This document shows, piece by piece, positions 54,847-63,904 of a stretch of 64,000 bases of DNA. Source of the stretch: Tyzzerella sp. (GTDB lineage: Bacteria; Bacillota; Clostridia; Lachnospirales; Anaerotignaceae). The stretch is taken from positions 52,363-116,362 of the forward strand of contig DXZA01000086.1 of NCBI GenBank assembly GCA_019415525.1, given 5' to 3'. Below the pieces are notes generated by a model, which was not told the DNA's origin, did not search any database, and saw nothing but the letters and a program-made list of their open reading frames with translations. The position numbers were made by a program, and so were the translations under genes. The stretch's first letter is position 1. The number at the start of each line of letters is the position of its first letter.

Positions 54847-56265
54847 GTGAAAGATGAAGATTTGGAATTTGAAGATGAAGTTTATAAAGAGCCCAATAAT
54901 ACTAAAAAAAATTCATCTGATAATGACAATAAAAAGCCTTTTTATAAAAAAACTTTTTTTATATGTTTAATATTATTGATTATAATTGCAAGTTCTGTTT
55001 TTGCTTATGATAAGTTTTATGGAAATGGTATAGTAAAAACAACCATTATGAATTATATAAATAATGTTAAAACAGAAATTCCAGATGAAGAAAAAACAGA
55101 GGAAAATATAAAAACTGCTAAAACGGAAGATTATATGACTTTCAGTAGTGATTCAAAAAGTTCTTTTAAACCATATGGAGAAGGTTTTATTCAATGCACA
55201 AAGGATGGAATAAAATATTATAGCCAGATAGGAAAAGAAAAATGGAATGATACATTTACTATGACATCTCCTTATGTTGCAACAGAGGGCGATTATGTAG
55301 CTGTTGCTGATATTATGGGGCGAAATGTAAAAATGTATAATTCTAAAGGTAAAGTATATGAGCTTTCTTTAGATGCACCTATTGTAAAAATATCTCTAAA
55401 TGTTAATGGATTTATGGGTGTACTTATGAATAACTCAGGTAATTATATTATAAAAATAATAAATTCATCAGGTAATGTAGTTACAGAAAGAGTTGAGGCA
55501 ACAGCCAATGTGTTTCCAACTGGTCTTGATATAGCAGAAGATAATAAATCTTTTGCTATAAGCTATATAGATACAACTGATATTAGTCCTCTTTCTAAAA
55601 TTGTATTTTTCTATATAGGTGAAAGTGAAGGAGATTATATAGATGGAATGTTTAGTGGTATAACAAAAGAAAATGAATATATAGTTTATCTTTCTTACCT
55701 TGAAAATAATACACTTATAGCTGTTTCTGATAAAAGTGTCATTGCTATGGATAGCAGTGGAAAAGAAAGTTGGTCATATTCATTACCTAATAAACTTGAT
55801 TGGGTTAGTTTTTCAGATAGAACATATATTGCTCTTGGGTGTGGTGAAGAGATGGAAAGTGAAGATGGGTATCCTGTTGGTACTGTTATATTCCTTAATC
55901 TTCAAGGCAAAGAAACTTCAACTTTTGAAAGTGGTAGTGAAATTACATATCTTAAAACATATTCAAATGGTGCTGTTGTGGGTAATTCTAAAAAATTTAG
56001 AATGGTTAAAAAGAGTGGAAGTGTAATTTGGGAACATTCTGCAACACAAGATATAAGTGACATTATACCTTTAGATGGAAATAATGTTTTATATATTACA
56101 AATAATTATGCACAATATGTTAATATTAAAAATTATGTTCCTGTAGTTAATGAAAAGGGTAATGATGAAAAAACAAATACTGAAGAAACAACTAATTCTT
56201 CAGAAACAGTTCAGACAGAGGAAAATAATCCAGAAGAAAGTAGTACAGAAGAAAACACTCAATAG
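54847..56265 (+). CDS. Membrane-anchored beta-propeller-like protein, DUF5711-like
   Basis: 472 residues from a GTG (AAGGAGG upstream). An acidic N-terminus, one membrane helix (about 36-54) and a large external domain follow. The domain has repeated strand patterns such as PYVATEGDYVAVADIMGRNVKMYNSKGKVYEL and TVIFLNLQGKETSTFESGSEIT that suggest a beta-propeller. The last 30 residues are Thr/Glu-rich. The arrangement with a CvpA gene 22 bases downstream matches the DUF5711 family of Clostridia, a family label I hold with moderate confidence. The function is unknown. Confidence 0.75.
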   Translation: MKDEDLEFEDEVYKEPNNTKKNSSDNDNKKPFYKKTFFICLILLIIIASSVFAYDKFYGNGIVKTTIMNYINNVKTEIPDEEKTEENIKTAKTEDYMTFSSDSKSSFKPYGEGFIQCTKDGIKYYSQIGKEKWNDTFTMTSPYVATEGDYVAVADIMGRNVKMYNSKGKVYELSLDAPIVKISLNVNGFMGVLMNNSGNYIIKIINSSGNVVTERVEATANVFPTGLDIAEDNKSFAISYIDTTDISPLSKIVFFYIGESEGDYIDGMFSGITKENEYIVYLSYLENNTLIAVSDKSVIAMDSSGKESWSYSLPNKLDWVSFSDRTYIALGCGEEMESEDGYPVGTVIFLNLQGKETSTFESGSEITYLKTYSNGAVVGNSKKFRMVKKSGSVIWEHSATQDISDIIPLDGNNVLYITNNYAQYVNIKNYVPVVNEKGNDEKTNTEETTNSSETVQTEENNPEESSTEENTQ

Positions 56266-56287
56266 TATAAGGAAGTGAATTTTTAAA

Positions 56288-56977
56288 ATGAATATTATTG
56301 ATATTGTTATTATTGCAATAATATTATTCTTTGGAATAAAAGCATACAAAAGCGGTTTTATAATGTCTTGTCTTAGCTTTTTACCTTCAATATCTGCACT
56401 TTTAGTAACATATATATTACAACCTGTAATTAGTAATTTTATAAGAAGTACAGAGTTTTATACTAATCTTAAAATTAGTATAGGTGAAATGATTGGAATA
56501 AATTCTATTATTTCTGACACAGCTATGCAGGCACAAAATGAAATAATAAGAAATATGCAAATACCGGAATTTTTGAAAAGTACTTTAATAGAAAATAATA
56601 ATCCTGTTATATATGGACTTCTTGATGTTAATAGTATTCAAGATTATATTACAGGTTTTATTGCAAGTATACTTGTTAATGCTGTTTGTATGATAGTATT
56701 ATTTGTTGTTACATCTATAGTTGTAAAAATTATTATAAAATTACTTAATACATTTTCAAAATTACCTGTAATAAGTTTTTTTAATAAAATATCAGGTCTT
56801 TTAATAGGTATTATACAAGGTCTTATAATTATATGGGTTATATGTATTGCACTTACATTTTTCTATTTTAATCCATCATGGAAAGAGTTTTTTGATATGC
56901 TAAATAGTTCTATGTTAGGGTCTTATATGTATGAAAATAATATATTGCTTTTTATGATACTTAGAATTTTTAATTAA
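56288..56977 (+). CDS. CvpA family protein
   Basis: 229 residues with four or five membrane segments. It begins MNIIDIVIIAIILFFGIKAYKSGFI, the typical CvpA N-terminus, and has the pair of C-terminal helices with LPVISFFNKISGLLIGIIQGLII. CvpA was named for colicin V production in E. coli, and its general role is unclear. Co-transcribed with the DUF5711-like gene. Confidence 0.88.
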   Translation: MNIIDIVIIAIILFFGIKAYKSGFIMSCLSFLPSISALLVTYILQPVISNFIRSTEFYTNLKISIGEMIGINSIISDTAMQAQNEIIRNMQIPEFLKSTLIENNNPVIYGLLDVNSIQDYITGFIASILVNAVCMIVLFVVTSIVVKIIIKLLNTFSKLPVISFFNKISGLLIGIIQGLIIIWVICIALTFFYFNPSWKEFFDMLNSSMLGSYMYENNILLFMILRIFN

Positions 56978-56983
56978 TTGAAT

Positions 56984-57020
56984 AAAAAGCCTGTACATAT
57001 TAGTATGTACAGGCTTTTTG
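56984..57020. terminator. Bidirectional terminator between cvpA and galM
   Basis: AAAAAGCCTGTACATA pairs with TATGTACAGGCTTTTT around a short loop. Confidence 0.95.
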
Positions 57021-57022
57021 TA

Positions 57023-58063
57023 TTATATTGTTTCAAATGAATATATAGTTTCTTGATGATATTTTTCACCTTTTTTAAGTATTCCATTAGGGAAATTACT
57101 TTTGTTTACTGCATCAGGGAAATTTTGTGTTTCAAGACAAAATCCGCTTCTTTCTTTAAATCCTGTATTGTTTTTACCTTTTACTAAATCATCAATATAA
57201 TTTCCTGTATAGAATTGTACACCTGCTTGTGTAGTGAATGCTTTCATTTTTATACCGCTGTTTTCATCAATAGCTTCTGCAAAAAGTCTAAGTTCTCCAA
57301 TGTTTCCATTTATAACCCAGTTTGTATCATAGCCTTTACCGTATATTGTTTGGTCAAAATCTGCATCAATTTCTTTTCCTATTTCTTTGTACTCTGTAAA
57401 ATCCATAGGCGTTCCTTTAACTGATTTTATTTCCCCTGTTGGTATAGCGTTTTCATCATTAGGAGTATAAAAATCGCAATAAAGTTTTAATTTTGTATGA
57501 AGCATACTTTCACAATCATATCCAGAAAGATTAAAATAGCTATGGTTTGTTATATTTATTGGTGTATCTTCGCTGCTTGTTGCATCATATACTATTTTTA
57601 TTCCATTATCATCAAATGTATATGTTACAGTAAGATTTAATTCTCCTGGATAACCTTCGTCATTATCAGGACTTATAAGATTAAGTATAAGAGAGTTATC
57701 AACTGTTTTTGTAGTAAATACTCTACGGTCAAAACCTTCTTTTCCGCCATGAAGATGATTTTCTCCGTTGTTTATGTATAATGAATAGTCTTTTCCGTTT
57801 AATGAGAATTTTCCTTTTGCAATTCTATTTGCTACACGACCAACAACAGCTCCCATATATTTATCATGTTTTTCATAACCGTCTATTGTATCATATCCAA
57901 GAGCAATATCTCTTAATATACCATTTCTATCTTTTACACAAATAGATTGAAGTACACCACCATAATTTAATACTTTAATATATTCTCCATTTTTATTTTC
58001 TATTTTATATGAAAAAACATCTTCACCTTTTGATGTTTTTCCAAAAAATTCACTTGAAATCAT
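57023..58063 (-). CDS. galM: Aldose 1-epimerase (galactose mutarotase)
   Basis: 346 residues. It interconverts alpha- and beta-galactose before phosphorylation by GalK. Motifs: VVGRVANRIAKGKFSLNG, NGENHLHGGKEGFDRR, NITNHSYFNLSG (catalytic His) and the C-terminal ERSGFCLETQNFPDAVN with the catalytic Glu. It is 20 bases downstream of galK in the same operon. Confidence 0.97.
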   Translation of the reverse strand: MISSEFFGKTSKGEDVFSYKIENKNGEYIKVLNYGGVLQSICVKDRNGILRDIALGYDTIDGYEKHDKYMGAVVGRVANRIAKGKFSLNGKDYSLYINNGENHLHGGKEGFDRRVFTTKTVDNSLILNLISPDNDEGYPGELNLTVTYTFDDNGIKIVYDATSSEDTPINITNHSYFNLSGYDCESMLHTKLKLYCDFYTPNDENAIPTGEIKSVKGTPMDFTEYKEIGKEIDADFDQTIYGKGYDTNWVINGNIGELRLFAEAIDENSGIKMKAFTTQAGVQFYTGNYIDDLVKGKNNTGFKERSGFCLETQNFPDAVNKSNFPNGILKKGEKYHQETIYSFETI

Positions 58064-58083
58064 ATTTATTTATATCCTTCCTT

Positions 58084-59358
58084 TTATAATTTAAGCTCTA
58101 TTCCCCCAACAGGTCTTATTGAAAGAACATGGCATTTTTCATTTCCAAAAACATTTTCCATTTTTTCTTTAAATTCAGAAAGCATTTCATTTGGTACAAA
58201 TGCTTGTATTGTTCCGGCAAATCCACCACCATGAACTCTATATGCTCCTTTTCCTTTTAATATTTTCTCGCACATAAGAAGTCCAAGGGAAATACCTTGT
58301 TCTAAAGGATTTATACAAGAGAAAACATTTTGAAGATACATATATGATGAATGACCGGATTCTATTATTAATTTTTTAAATGTTTCAAAATCATTATTTT
58401 TAAGTGACATAACTTCCATAGGAACTCTTTCATCATCATCATAGAAATGAGCTGCCCTAAGTATTGCTCTATCACCACATATTTCTCTAAGTTTACCTAT
58501 GTTTTTATAGAATTCTTCTTTTGGTACTTCTCTTAAAACTTTTTTACCAAAATATTCTGCAATAGATTTCATTTCTTTTGGTACAGCAGCATAATCAGGT
58601 GTAAGGTCTGCATGATTTCCGCCTGTATCAACAATACAAAGAGAATATCCACAAGAAGCAAAATCGAAATCTATTTTTTCTACAATAGGATTATCATTGT
58701 CTTTGAAATCTATTGTTACAAAGCCTCCTACTGATGAAGCTGTTTGGTCCATAAGTCCACAAGGTTTTCCAAAGTATACATTTTCAGCATATTGTCCTAT
58801 TTGAGCTATTTTAACGGCTGTTTCTTTTCCATCACAAAACATTTCATTTATTATTGTTCCTATCATTACTTCAAAAGCAGCAGATGATGAAAGTCCAGAG
58901 CCTTTAAGTACTTCTGATGTCATATATGCATCAAAACCTTTTACATCATAACCAAGATTTTTGAAAGATGCAGAAATCCCTCTTATAAGTGAAAGGGTTG
59001 TATTATATTCTTTTTCTTTTACATCAAGGTCTGAAAGGTCAATTATATTTTGTTTATATCCTTCGCTTTTTACACGTATAATATTATCATTGTTTGGTGA
59101 TACAACTGCTATTATATCAAGGTCAACACTTCCAGCAAGAACACGCCCATTTTGATGGTCTGTGTGGTTTCCGCCTATTTCTGTTCTTCCAGGAGCTGAA
59201 AAAAGTCTAAATTCTCGATTTTTTCCAAATATATTTTTGAATTCTTCAATGGCTTTTTCAAATCTCTTTGCATAAACAATACTGCCTTCTTCATTTGTAC
59301 AGTATATATAAGAAAGCTGTTTCAAAAAATCCTGTGAAAATAACAAATTGTTTTCCAT
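58084..59358 (-). CDS. galK: Galactokinase
   Basis: 424 residues. GHMP-kinase fold. The galactose signature is PGRTEIGGNHTDHQNGRVLAGSVDLD and the ATP-binding loop KGSGLSSSAAFEVMIG; the C-terminal motif is RVHGGGFAGTIQAF. It makes galactose-1-phosphate, the entry to the Leloir pathway. galT and galE are not in the window. It is divergent from mglBAC across a 377-base regulatory gap. Confidence 0.97.
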   Translation of the reverse strand: MENNLLFSQDFLKQLSYIYCTNEEGSIVYAKRFEKAIEEFKNIFGKNREFRLFSAPGRTEIGGNHTDHQNGRVLAGSVDLDIIAVVSPNNDNIIRVKSEGYKQNIIDLSDLDVKEKEYNTTLSLIRGISASFKNLGYDVKGFDAYMTSEVLKGSGLSSSAAFEVMIGTIINEMFCDGKETAVKIAQIGQYAENVYFGKPCGLMDQTASSVGGFVTIDFKDNDNPIVEKIDFDFASCGYSLCIVDTGGNHADLTPDYAAVPKEMKSIAEYFGKKVLREVPKEEFYKNIGKLREICGDRAILRAAHFYDDDERVPMEVMSLKNNDFETFKKLIIESGHSSYMYLQNVFSCINPLEQGISLGLLMCEKILKGKGAYRVHGGGFAGTIQAFVPNEMLSEFKEKMENVFGNEKCHVLSIRPVGGIELKL

Positions 59359-59383
59359 AGATAAAACTTCCTTTCTTTATAAT

Positions 59384-59412
59384 AGTATATAGTTATTTTA
59401 ATTATTGAACAA
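59384..59412 (-). promoter_or_regulatory. Promoter of galK-galM
   Basis: On the reverse strand TTGTTC and TATACT are 17 bases apart, close to the galK start. Confidence 0.65.
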
Positions 59413-59652
59413 TAATTATGATTGTGTCAATGTATTTGAAGAATTTTATATTATTTTTAGAGAAATACAAAGAATTTTATATATAATAGTATATATTCAT
59501 ATTGCTTTTATAATATTATATATAAAATTAAACAACAAAAAATGATAAAAAAACTTAAAAATATAAAAAGTGTATAGAATTTTAATATAAAAGTGAAGAA
59601 TATTATATGGATTAGAGAGGACAGGTGATATATAATTATTTCATCAGAAAGT

Positions 59653-59698
59653 AATGAGGCGGATAAAAAAGTTCTCATTCCTAAACACGTTCTGTGTT
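59653..59698 (+). promoter_or_regulatory. Inverted repeats upstream of mglB
   Basis: AATGAG (59653-59658) pairs with CTCATT (59674-59679), and AACAC-GTTCT-GTGTT is a perfect inverted repeat at 59684-59698. Both lie in the leader just before the mglB ribosome site and are operator candidates. No convincing mglB promoter or cre site stands out in the rest of this 377-base gap, which is very AT-rich. Confidence 0.4.
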
Positions 59699-59735
59699 AA
59701 TAAAATATTACATATTTTTAGGGAGGTTTTTTATT

Positions 59736-60836
59736 ATGAAAAGAAAATTACTTGCAATTTCAATGGCTGCTCTTATGGTTGCTGGAGTATTTGCCGGATG
59801 TGGTTCTTCAAGTGATAAAACAGATGGTGGAAATAATGCAACTACTGAAGGAGAAGGCGAAGTAGTTGACGATGTTTCAATTGGTGCATGTATCTATAAA
59901 TTTGATGATACATTTATGACAAGCGTTCGTAATAATATGGAAGCCAAAGCTCAGGCACTTGGTGCTGAAATTTCTATAATGGACTCTCAGAATAAACAGC
60001 CTACACAGAATGAACAGGTTGACGCATTCATTACAAAAGGAGTTACAGCACTTGCTATTAACCCTGTTGACCGTACAGCTGCAGGCCCAATTATAGAAAA
60101 AGCTAAAGCAGAAGAACTTCCTGTTGTATTTATAAACAGAGAACCTGAAGCTGATGCAATGGCAAGCTATGATAAAGTTTGGTATGTTGGTGCTAAAGCA
60201 GAAGAATCAGGAACAATGTCAGGTGAAATTATTGCTGACTATTGGAATGCTCATCCAGAAGCAGACAAAAACGGAGATGGTGTTCTTCAGTATGTTATGA
60301 TTACAGGTGAACCTGGACATCAGGATGCTACTTTAAGAACAGAATATTCTGTAAAAGCTCTTACAAATGCTGGAATTAAAGTTGAAGAAATTGCTAATGA
60401 CACAGCTATGTGGGATAAAGTTAAAGCTACTGACCTTACAAAAGCTCTTATTTCATCAAAAGGTATAAATTCTATTGAAGCTATACTTTGTAATAATGAC
60501 GATATGGCATTAGGTGCTATCGAAGCTCTTAAAGCTGAAGGTTATAACACAGGTGATGCTACAAAATATATTCCTGTTGTAGGTGTTGATGCTACTGCTC
60601 CAGCTCTTGAAGCTATGGCTAATGGTTCACTTCTTGGAACAGTTCTTAATGACGGTGAAAACCAAGGTATTGCTACAACAAATATAGCTGTTGCTGCATC
60701 ACAAGGCAAAGAAATAAATGAAGAAACTATTGGATATTCTGTAACAGACGCAGCTGGCGAAGTTGTTGAAGGTGGAAAATACGTTTGGATTCCATATGTA
60801 AAAGTTACAGCTGATAACTATCAGGATTTTCAGTAA
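59736..60836 (+). CDS. mglB: Galactose/glucose ABC transporter substrate-binding lipoprotein
   Basis: 366 residues from the ATG at 59736 (GGGAGG upstream). Signal peptide with lipobox VFAGC (Cys22). The mature domain is a periplasmic-binding-protein fold with IGACIYKFDDTFMTSVRNNMEAKA, MDSQNKQPTQNEQVDAFI, AINPVDRTAA and VVGVDATAPALEAM. It matches MglB-type galactose/glucose receptors, whose calcium-loop features (DKNGDG-like, at residues 178-183) seem present. It delivers sugar to MglC/MglA encoded downstream. Confidence 0.94.
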   Translation: MKRKLLAISMAALMVAGVFAGCGSSSDKTDGGNNATTEGEGEVVDDVSIGACIYKFDDTFMTSVRNNMEAKAQALGAEISIMDSQNKQPTQNEQVDAFITKGVTALAINPVDRTAAGPIIEKAKAEELPVVFINREPEADAMASYDKVWYVGAKAEESGTMSGEIIADYWNAHPEADKNGDGVLQYVMITGEPGHQDATLRTEYSVKALTNAGIKVEEIANDTAMWDKVKATDLTKALISSKGINSIEAILCNNDDMALGAIEALKAEGYNTGDATKYIPVVGVDATAPALEAMANGSLLGTVLNDGENQGIATTNIAVAASQGKEINEETIGYSVTDAAGEVVEGGKYVWIPYVKVTADNYQDFQ

Positions 60837-60887
60837 TAACTAAATAAAGACCTTTTTGGTAAATAACTAATATAGGTTAAATTTTAA

Positions 60888-60922
60888 TGGAACGGTTAAA
60901 TTTTTAACCGTTCCATATTTTT
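60888..60922 (+). terminator. Stem-loop between mglB and mglA
   Basis: TGGAACGGTTAAA pairs perfectly with TTTAACCGTTCCA, followed by TATTTTT. It probably stops part of the transcription and stabilises the mglB message, so binding protein outnumbers the membrane parts. Confidence 0.85.
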
Positions 60923-60951
60923 GAAATTTTTTTAAAAAGGGGGTTAAGCAT

Positions 60952-62454
60952 ATGGGCGAATATGTCCTTGAAATGAATAATATCGTTAAGGTTTTCCCCG
61001 GAGTAAAAGCCTTAGACGGTGTAACGCTTAAAGTAAGACCTGGTACAGTACACGCTCTTATGGGTGAAAATGGTGCTGGTAAATCAACACTTATGAAATG
61101 TCTTTTTGGTATATATCATGAAGATGGTGGCGAAATCATATTAGATGGTAAAAAAGAAAATATTAATAATTCAAAACAGGCTCTTGAACTTGGGGTTTCT
61201 ATGATACATCAGGAGCTTCATCCGATAGCTTATAGACCGGTTATGGAAAATATATGGCTTGGTAGATTTCCTATGAAAGGAATTGCTGTTGACCATAAGA
61301 AAATGTATAAAAATACTAAAGAACTTTTTAAGAAAATTGAATTGGACATTGACCCTGCTGCACTTGCTGGAACTCTTTCAGCTTCACAATTGCAGCTTGT
61401 TGAGATAGCAAAAGCAGTTAGTTATAATTCGAAAGTTATTATTATGGACGAACCTACATCTTCACTTACAGAAAATGAGGTTGAGCACTTATTTAAAATT
61501 ATAAATCAATTGAGGTCTGAAGGTCGTTCTATTATATACATATCCCACAAAATGGAAGAAATTCTTAAAATATCTGATGAAGTTACTATAATGCGAGATG
61601 GTACATATATTGGAACTTGGCCTTCATCAGAACTTACAACAGACCTAATTATAAATCGTATGGTTGGTCGTGACCTTTCAAACAGATTTCCACCAAAAAC
61701 TTATGAAACAAGTGATGAACCTATACTTGAGGTATCAAATCTTACAGCTACTAATCCAAAGAGTTTTAAAGATGTTACATTTACACTTAGAAAAGGTGAA
61801 ATACTTGGTATTGGTGGGCTTGTTGGTGCACAGAGAACTGAACTTGTTGAGGCTATATTCGGTCTTAGAGGAATAGAAAAAGGAAATATAAAAATACATG
61901 GTGAAGAATATAAAGCGAAATCAGTTGCTGATGCAAAGAAACATAAAATAGCCCTTCTTACAGAGGAAAGACGTGCAACAGGTATTTTTGGAGTGCTTTC
62001 AGTTCTTGATAATACTGTTATTGCAAGTCAGAAAAAATATTCACATATGGGAGTTTTACAGGGGGCAAAAAGAAGAGAAGCTGCTGTTACATCAAATAAA
62101 AAACTTAATACAAAAACAGCTTCTATGGAAACTCTTATAAAAAATCTTTCCGGTGGTAACCAACAAAAGGTTCTTCTTGCAAGATGGTTACTTACAGACC
62201 CAGACATACTTATACTTGATGAGCCTACACGTGGTATTGACGTTGGTGCTAAGTATGAAATATATACAATTATGCAATCCTTGGCGGCACAGGGAAAAGC
62301 TATCATTATGATTTCTTCTGAAATGCCTGAACTTCTTGGTATGAGTGATAGAGTTATGGTTATGAGTGCTGGAAGAGTTGCTGGTATAATTGAACAGAAA
62401 GATGCAAATCAGGTTGAAGTTATGCGTCTTGCTACAAAATATTTAGAAAGTTAA
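60952..62454 (+). CDS. mglA: Galactose ABC transporter ATP-binding protein
   Basis: 500 residues with two ABC domains. First domain: Walker A GENGAGKSTL, signature region LSASQLQLVEIAKA, Walker B IIMDEPTSSL. Second domain: LSGGNQQKVLLARWL and LILDEPTRGIDVGAKYEIY. The second Walker A is degenerate (GGLVGAQRTE), as is normal for the MglA/RbsA family. It powers sugar import. GGGGG precedes the ATG. Confidence 0.97.
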   Translation: MGEYVLEMNNIVKVFPGVKALDGVTLKVRPGTVHALMGENGAGKSTLMKCLFGIYHEDGGEIILDGKKENINNSKQALELGVSMIHQELHPIAYRPVMENIWLGRFPMKGIAVDHKKMYKNTKELFKKIELDIDPAALAGTLSASQLQLVEIAKAVSYNSKVIIMDEPTSSLTENEVEHLFKIINQLRSEGRSIIYISHKMEEILKISDEVTIMRDGTYIGTWPSSELTTDLIINRMVGRDLSNRFPPKTYETSDEPILEVSNLTATNPKSFKDVTFTLRKGEILGIGGLVGAQRTELVEAIFGLRGIEKGNIKIHGEEYKAKSVADAKKHKIALLTEERRATGIFGVLSVLDNTVIASQKKYSHMGVLQGAKRREAAVTSNKKLNTKTASMETLIKNLSGGNQQKVLLARWLLTDPDILILDEPTRGIDVGAKYEIYTIMQSLAAQGKAIIMISSEMPELLGMSDRVMVMSAGRVAGIIEQKDANQVEVMRLATKYLES

Positions 62455-62474
62455 CAGAAAGAGAGGGGTTAACA

Positions 62475-63716
62475 ATGGAAGAAAAAACAATGCCTTTTAA
62501 AAAGTTTTATACTTCTTTTACGATAATTGGTGCAATTATTGCAATACTTGGTGTTGCTTTATATTTTATAAAAACATCAAGTGGTTTAAAGAAATTATAT
62601 GACCTTCCTTGGTTTATAGTTATAATTGGTGTATTTATAGCTGGATATGCTATATTTAAAATTTTAACAAATAAAAATGAAGATGCAGTTGTTGATATGT
62701 CAAGTAGAGCTATAAAAATGTTCTTTTTAAACAATGGTATCAAAATTGCTCTTGGTATTATGGTTATTATAATTATGATAATAGAGCCTAACTTTATGAA
62801 ACTTAAAGTTTTAAGAGATATTCTTGCACAGGCTTCTCCAAGAATGATTATTGCTCTTGGTATTTGTTTCACACTTTTGATAGCAGGTACAGACCTTTCA
62901 GCTTGTCGTATGGTTGGTCTTGCAGCTGTTATATCAGCTTCAATGATGCAAAATCCTGATTATGCAAACAGATTTTTCCCAGACCTTCCACAACTTCCAG
63001 TAATAGTTCCTATTGTACTTGCAATAATTGCTTGTATGATATTTGGTCTTTTAAACGGTTTCTTAGTTGCTAGATTTGATATGCATCCATTCATCGCCAC
63101 ATTGGCTACACAGGTTATTATTTATGGTACATGTTCATTATACTTTGATATGCCTCCTAATAACTCACAGCCTATCGGTGGTATTAGAAGTGACTTTTCA
63201 GCTATTGGGCAAACATTATTATTAAAAGATAAACTTCCTTCAAACATAGGTGGTATTCCAATACTTATTCCTATTGCACTTTTATTTATAGTTGTAATAT
63301 GGTTTGTACTTAATAAAACAGTATTTGGTAAAAACGTATATGCTATCGGTGGTAATAGAGAAGCTGCTGTTGTATCTGGTATTAATGTTCCTATGACAAT
63401 AGTAGGTATATTCGTTCTTGCATCAGCTCTTTATGGTGTTGGTGGTGTTCTTGAAGCAGCGAGAACAGCCGGTGCTACAAATAACTATGGTGTTGGATAT
63501 GAACTCGATGCTATCGCAGCCTGCGTTGTTGGTGGTGTTTCTCTTAATGGTGGTGTTGGTAAGGTTTCCGGTATTATAATTGGTGTTCTTATATTCACAA
63601 TTATTCAGTACGGATTACAGTTCATTGGTGTAAATGCTATGTGGCAGCAGGTTATTAAAGGTGTTATTATTGCTGTTGCTGTTGCTATTGACCTTTCAAA
63701 ATATCGTGGTAAATAA
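62475..63716 (+). CDS. mglC: Galactose ABC transporter permease
   Basis: 413 residues with about ten membrane helices. A leading segment of about 80 residues with two helices is longer than in E. coli MglC (336 residues). The core has LGICFTLLIAGTDLSACRMVGLAAVI, HPFIATLATQVIIYGTCSLY, NVYAIGGNREAAVVSGINV and AACVVGGVSLNGGVGKVSGII, typical of the BPD_transp_2 family. It forms the membrane channel of MglABC. GAGGGG precedes the ATG, 20 bases after mglA. Confidence 0.95.
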   Translation: MEEKTMPFKKFYTSFTIIGAIIAILGVALYFIKTSSGLKKLYDLPWFIVIIGVFIAGYAIFKILTNKNEDAVVDMSSRAIKMFFLNNGIKIALGIMVIIIMIIEPNFMKLKVLRDILAQASPRMIIALGICFTLLIAGTDLSACRMVGLAAVISASMMQNPDYANRFFPDLPQLPVIVPIVLAIIACMIFGLLNGFLVARFDMHPFIATLATQVIIYGTCSLYFDMPPNNSQPIGGIRSDFSAIGQTLLLKDKLPSNIGGIPILIPIALLFIVVIWFVLNKTVFGKNVYAIGGNREAAVVSGINVPMTIVGIFVLASALYGVGGVLEAARTAGATNNYGVGYELDAIAACVVGGVSLNGGVGKVSGIIIGVLIFTIIQYGLQFIGVNAMWQQVIKGVIIAVAVAIDLSKYRGK

Positions 63717-63723
63717 TTTTTTT

Positions 63724-63757
63724 AAAAACAGTTTAGCATTTTGCTAAACTGTTTTTA
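63724..63757 (+). terminator. Terminator of mglBAC
   Basis: AAAAACAGTTTAGCA pairs with TGCTAAACTGTTTTT around TTT, followed by T. Confidence 0.95.
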
Positions 63758-63875
63758 TTTTAAAAAAATACGAATTAAACAAAAAAATAAAAAAATTTTT
63801 TGTTTAGAAAATGTTGAAATATAAAGGTTTCTTTAAATTCTTTTTAAATTTTTTAAATTTTTTTTAAAAAAGTTG

Positions 63876-63904
63876 TTGACAATATAATTTCTACGTGATA
63901 ATAT
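63876..63904 (+). promoter_or_regulatory. Strong promoter, probably of an rRNA operon
   Basis: TTGACA (63876-63881), 17-base spacer and TAATAT (63899-63904). The 80 bases upstream are nearly pure A and T runs, like an UP element. Confidence 0.85.
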
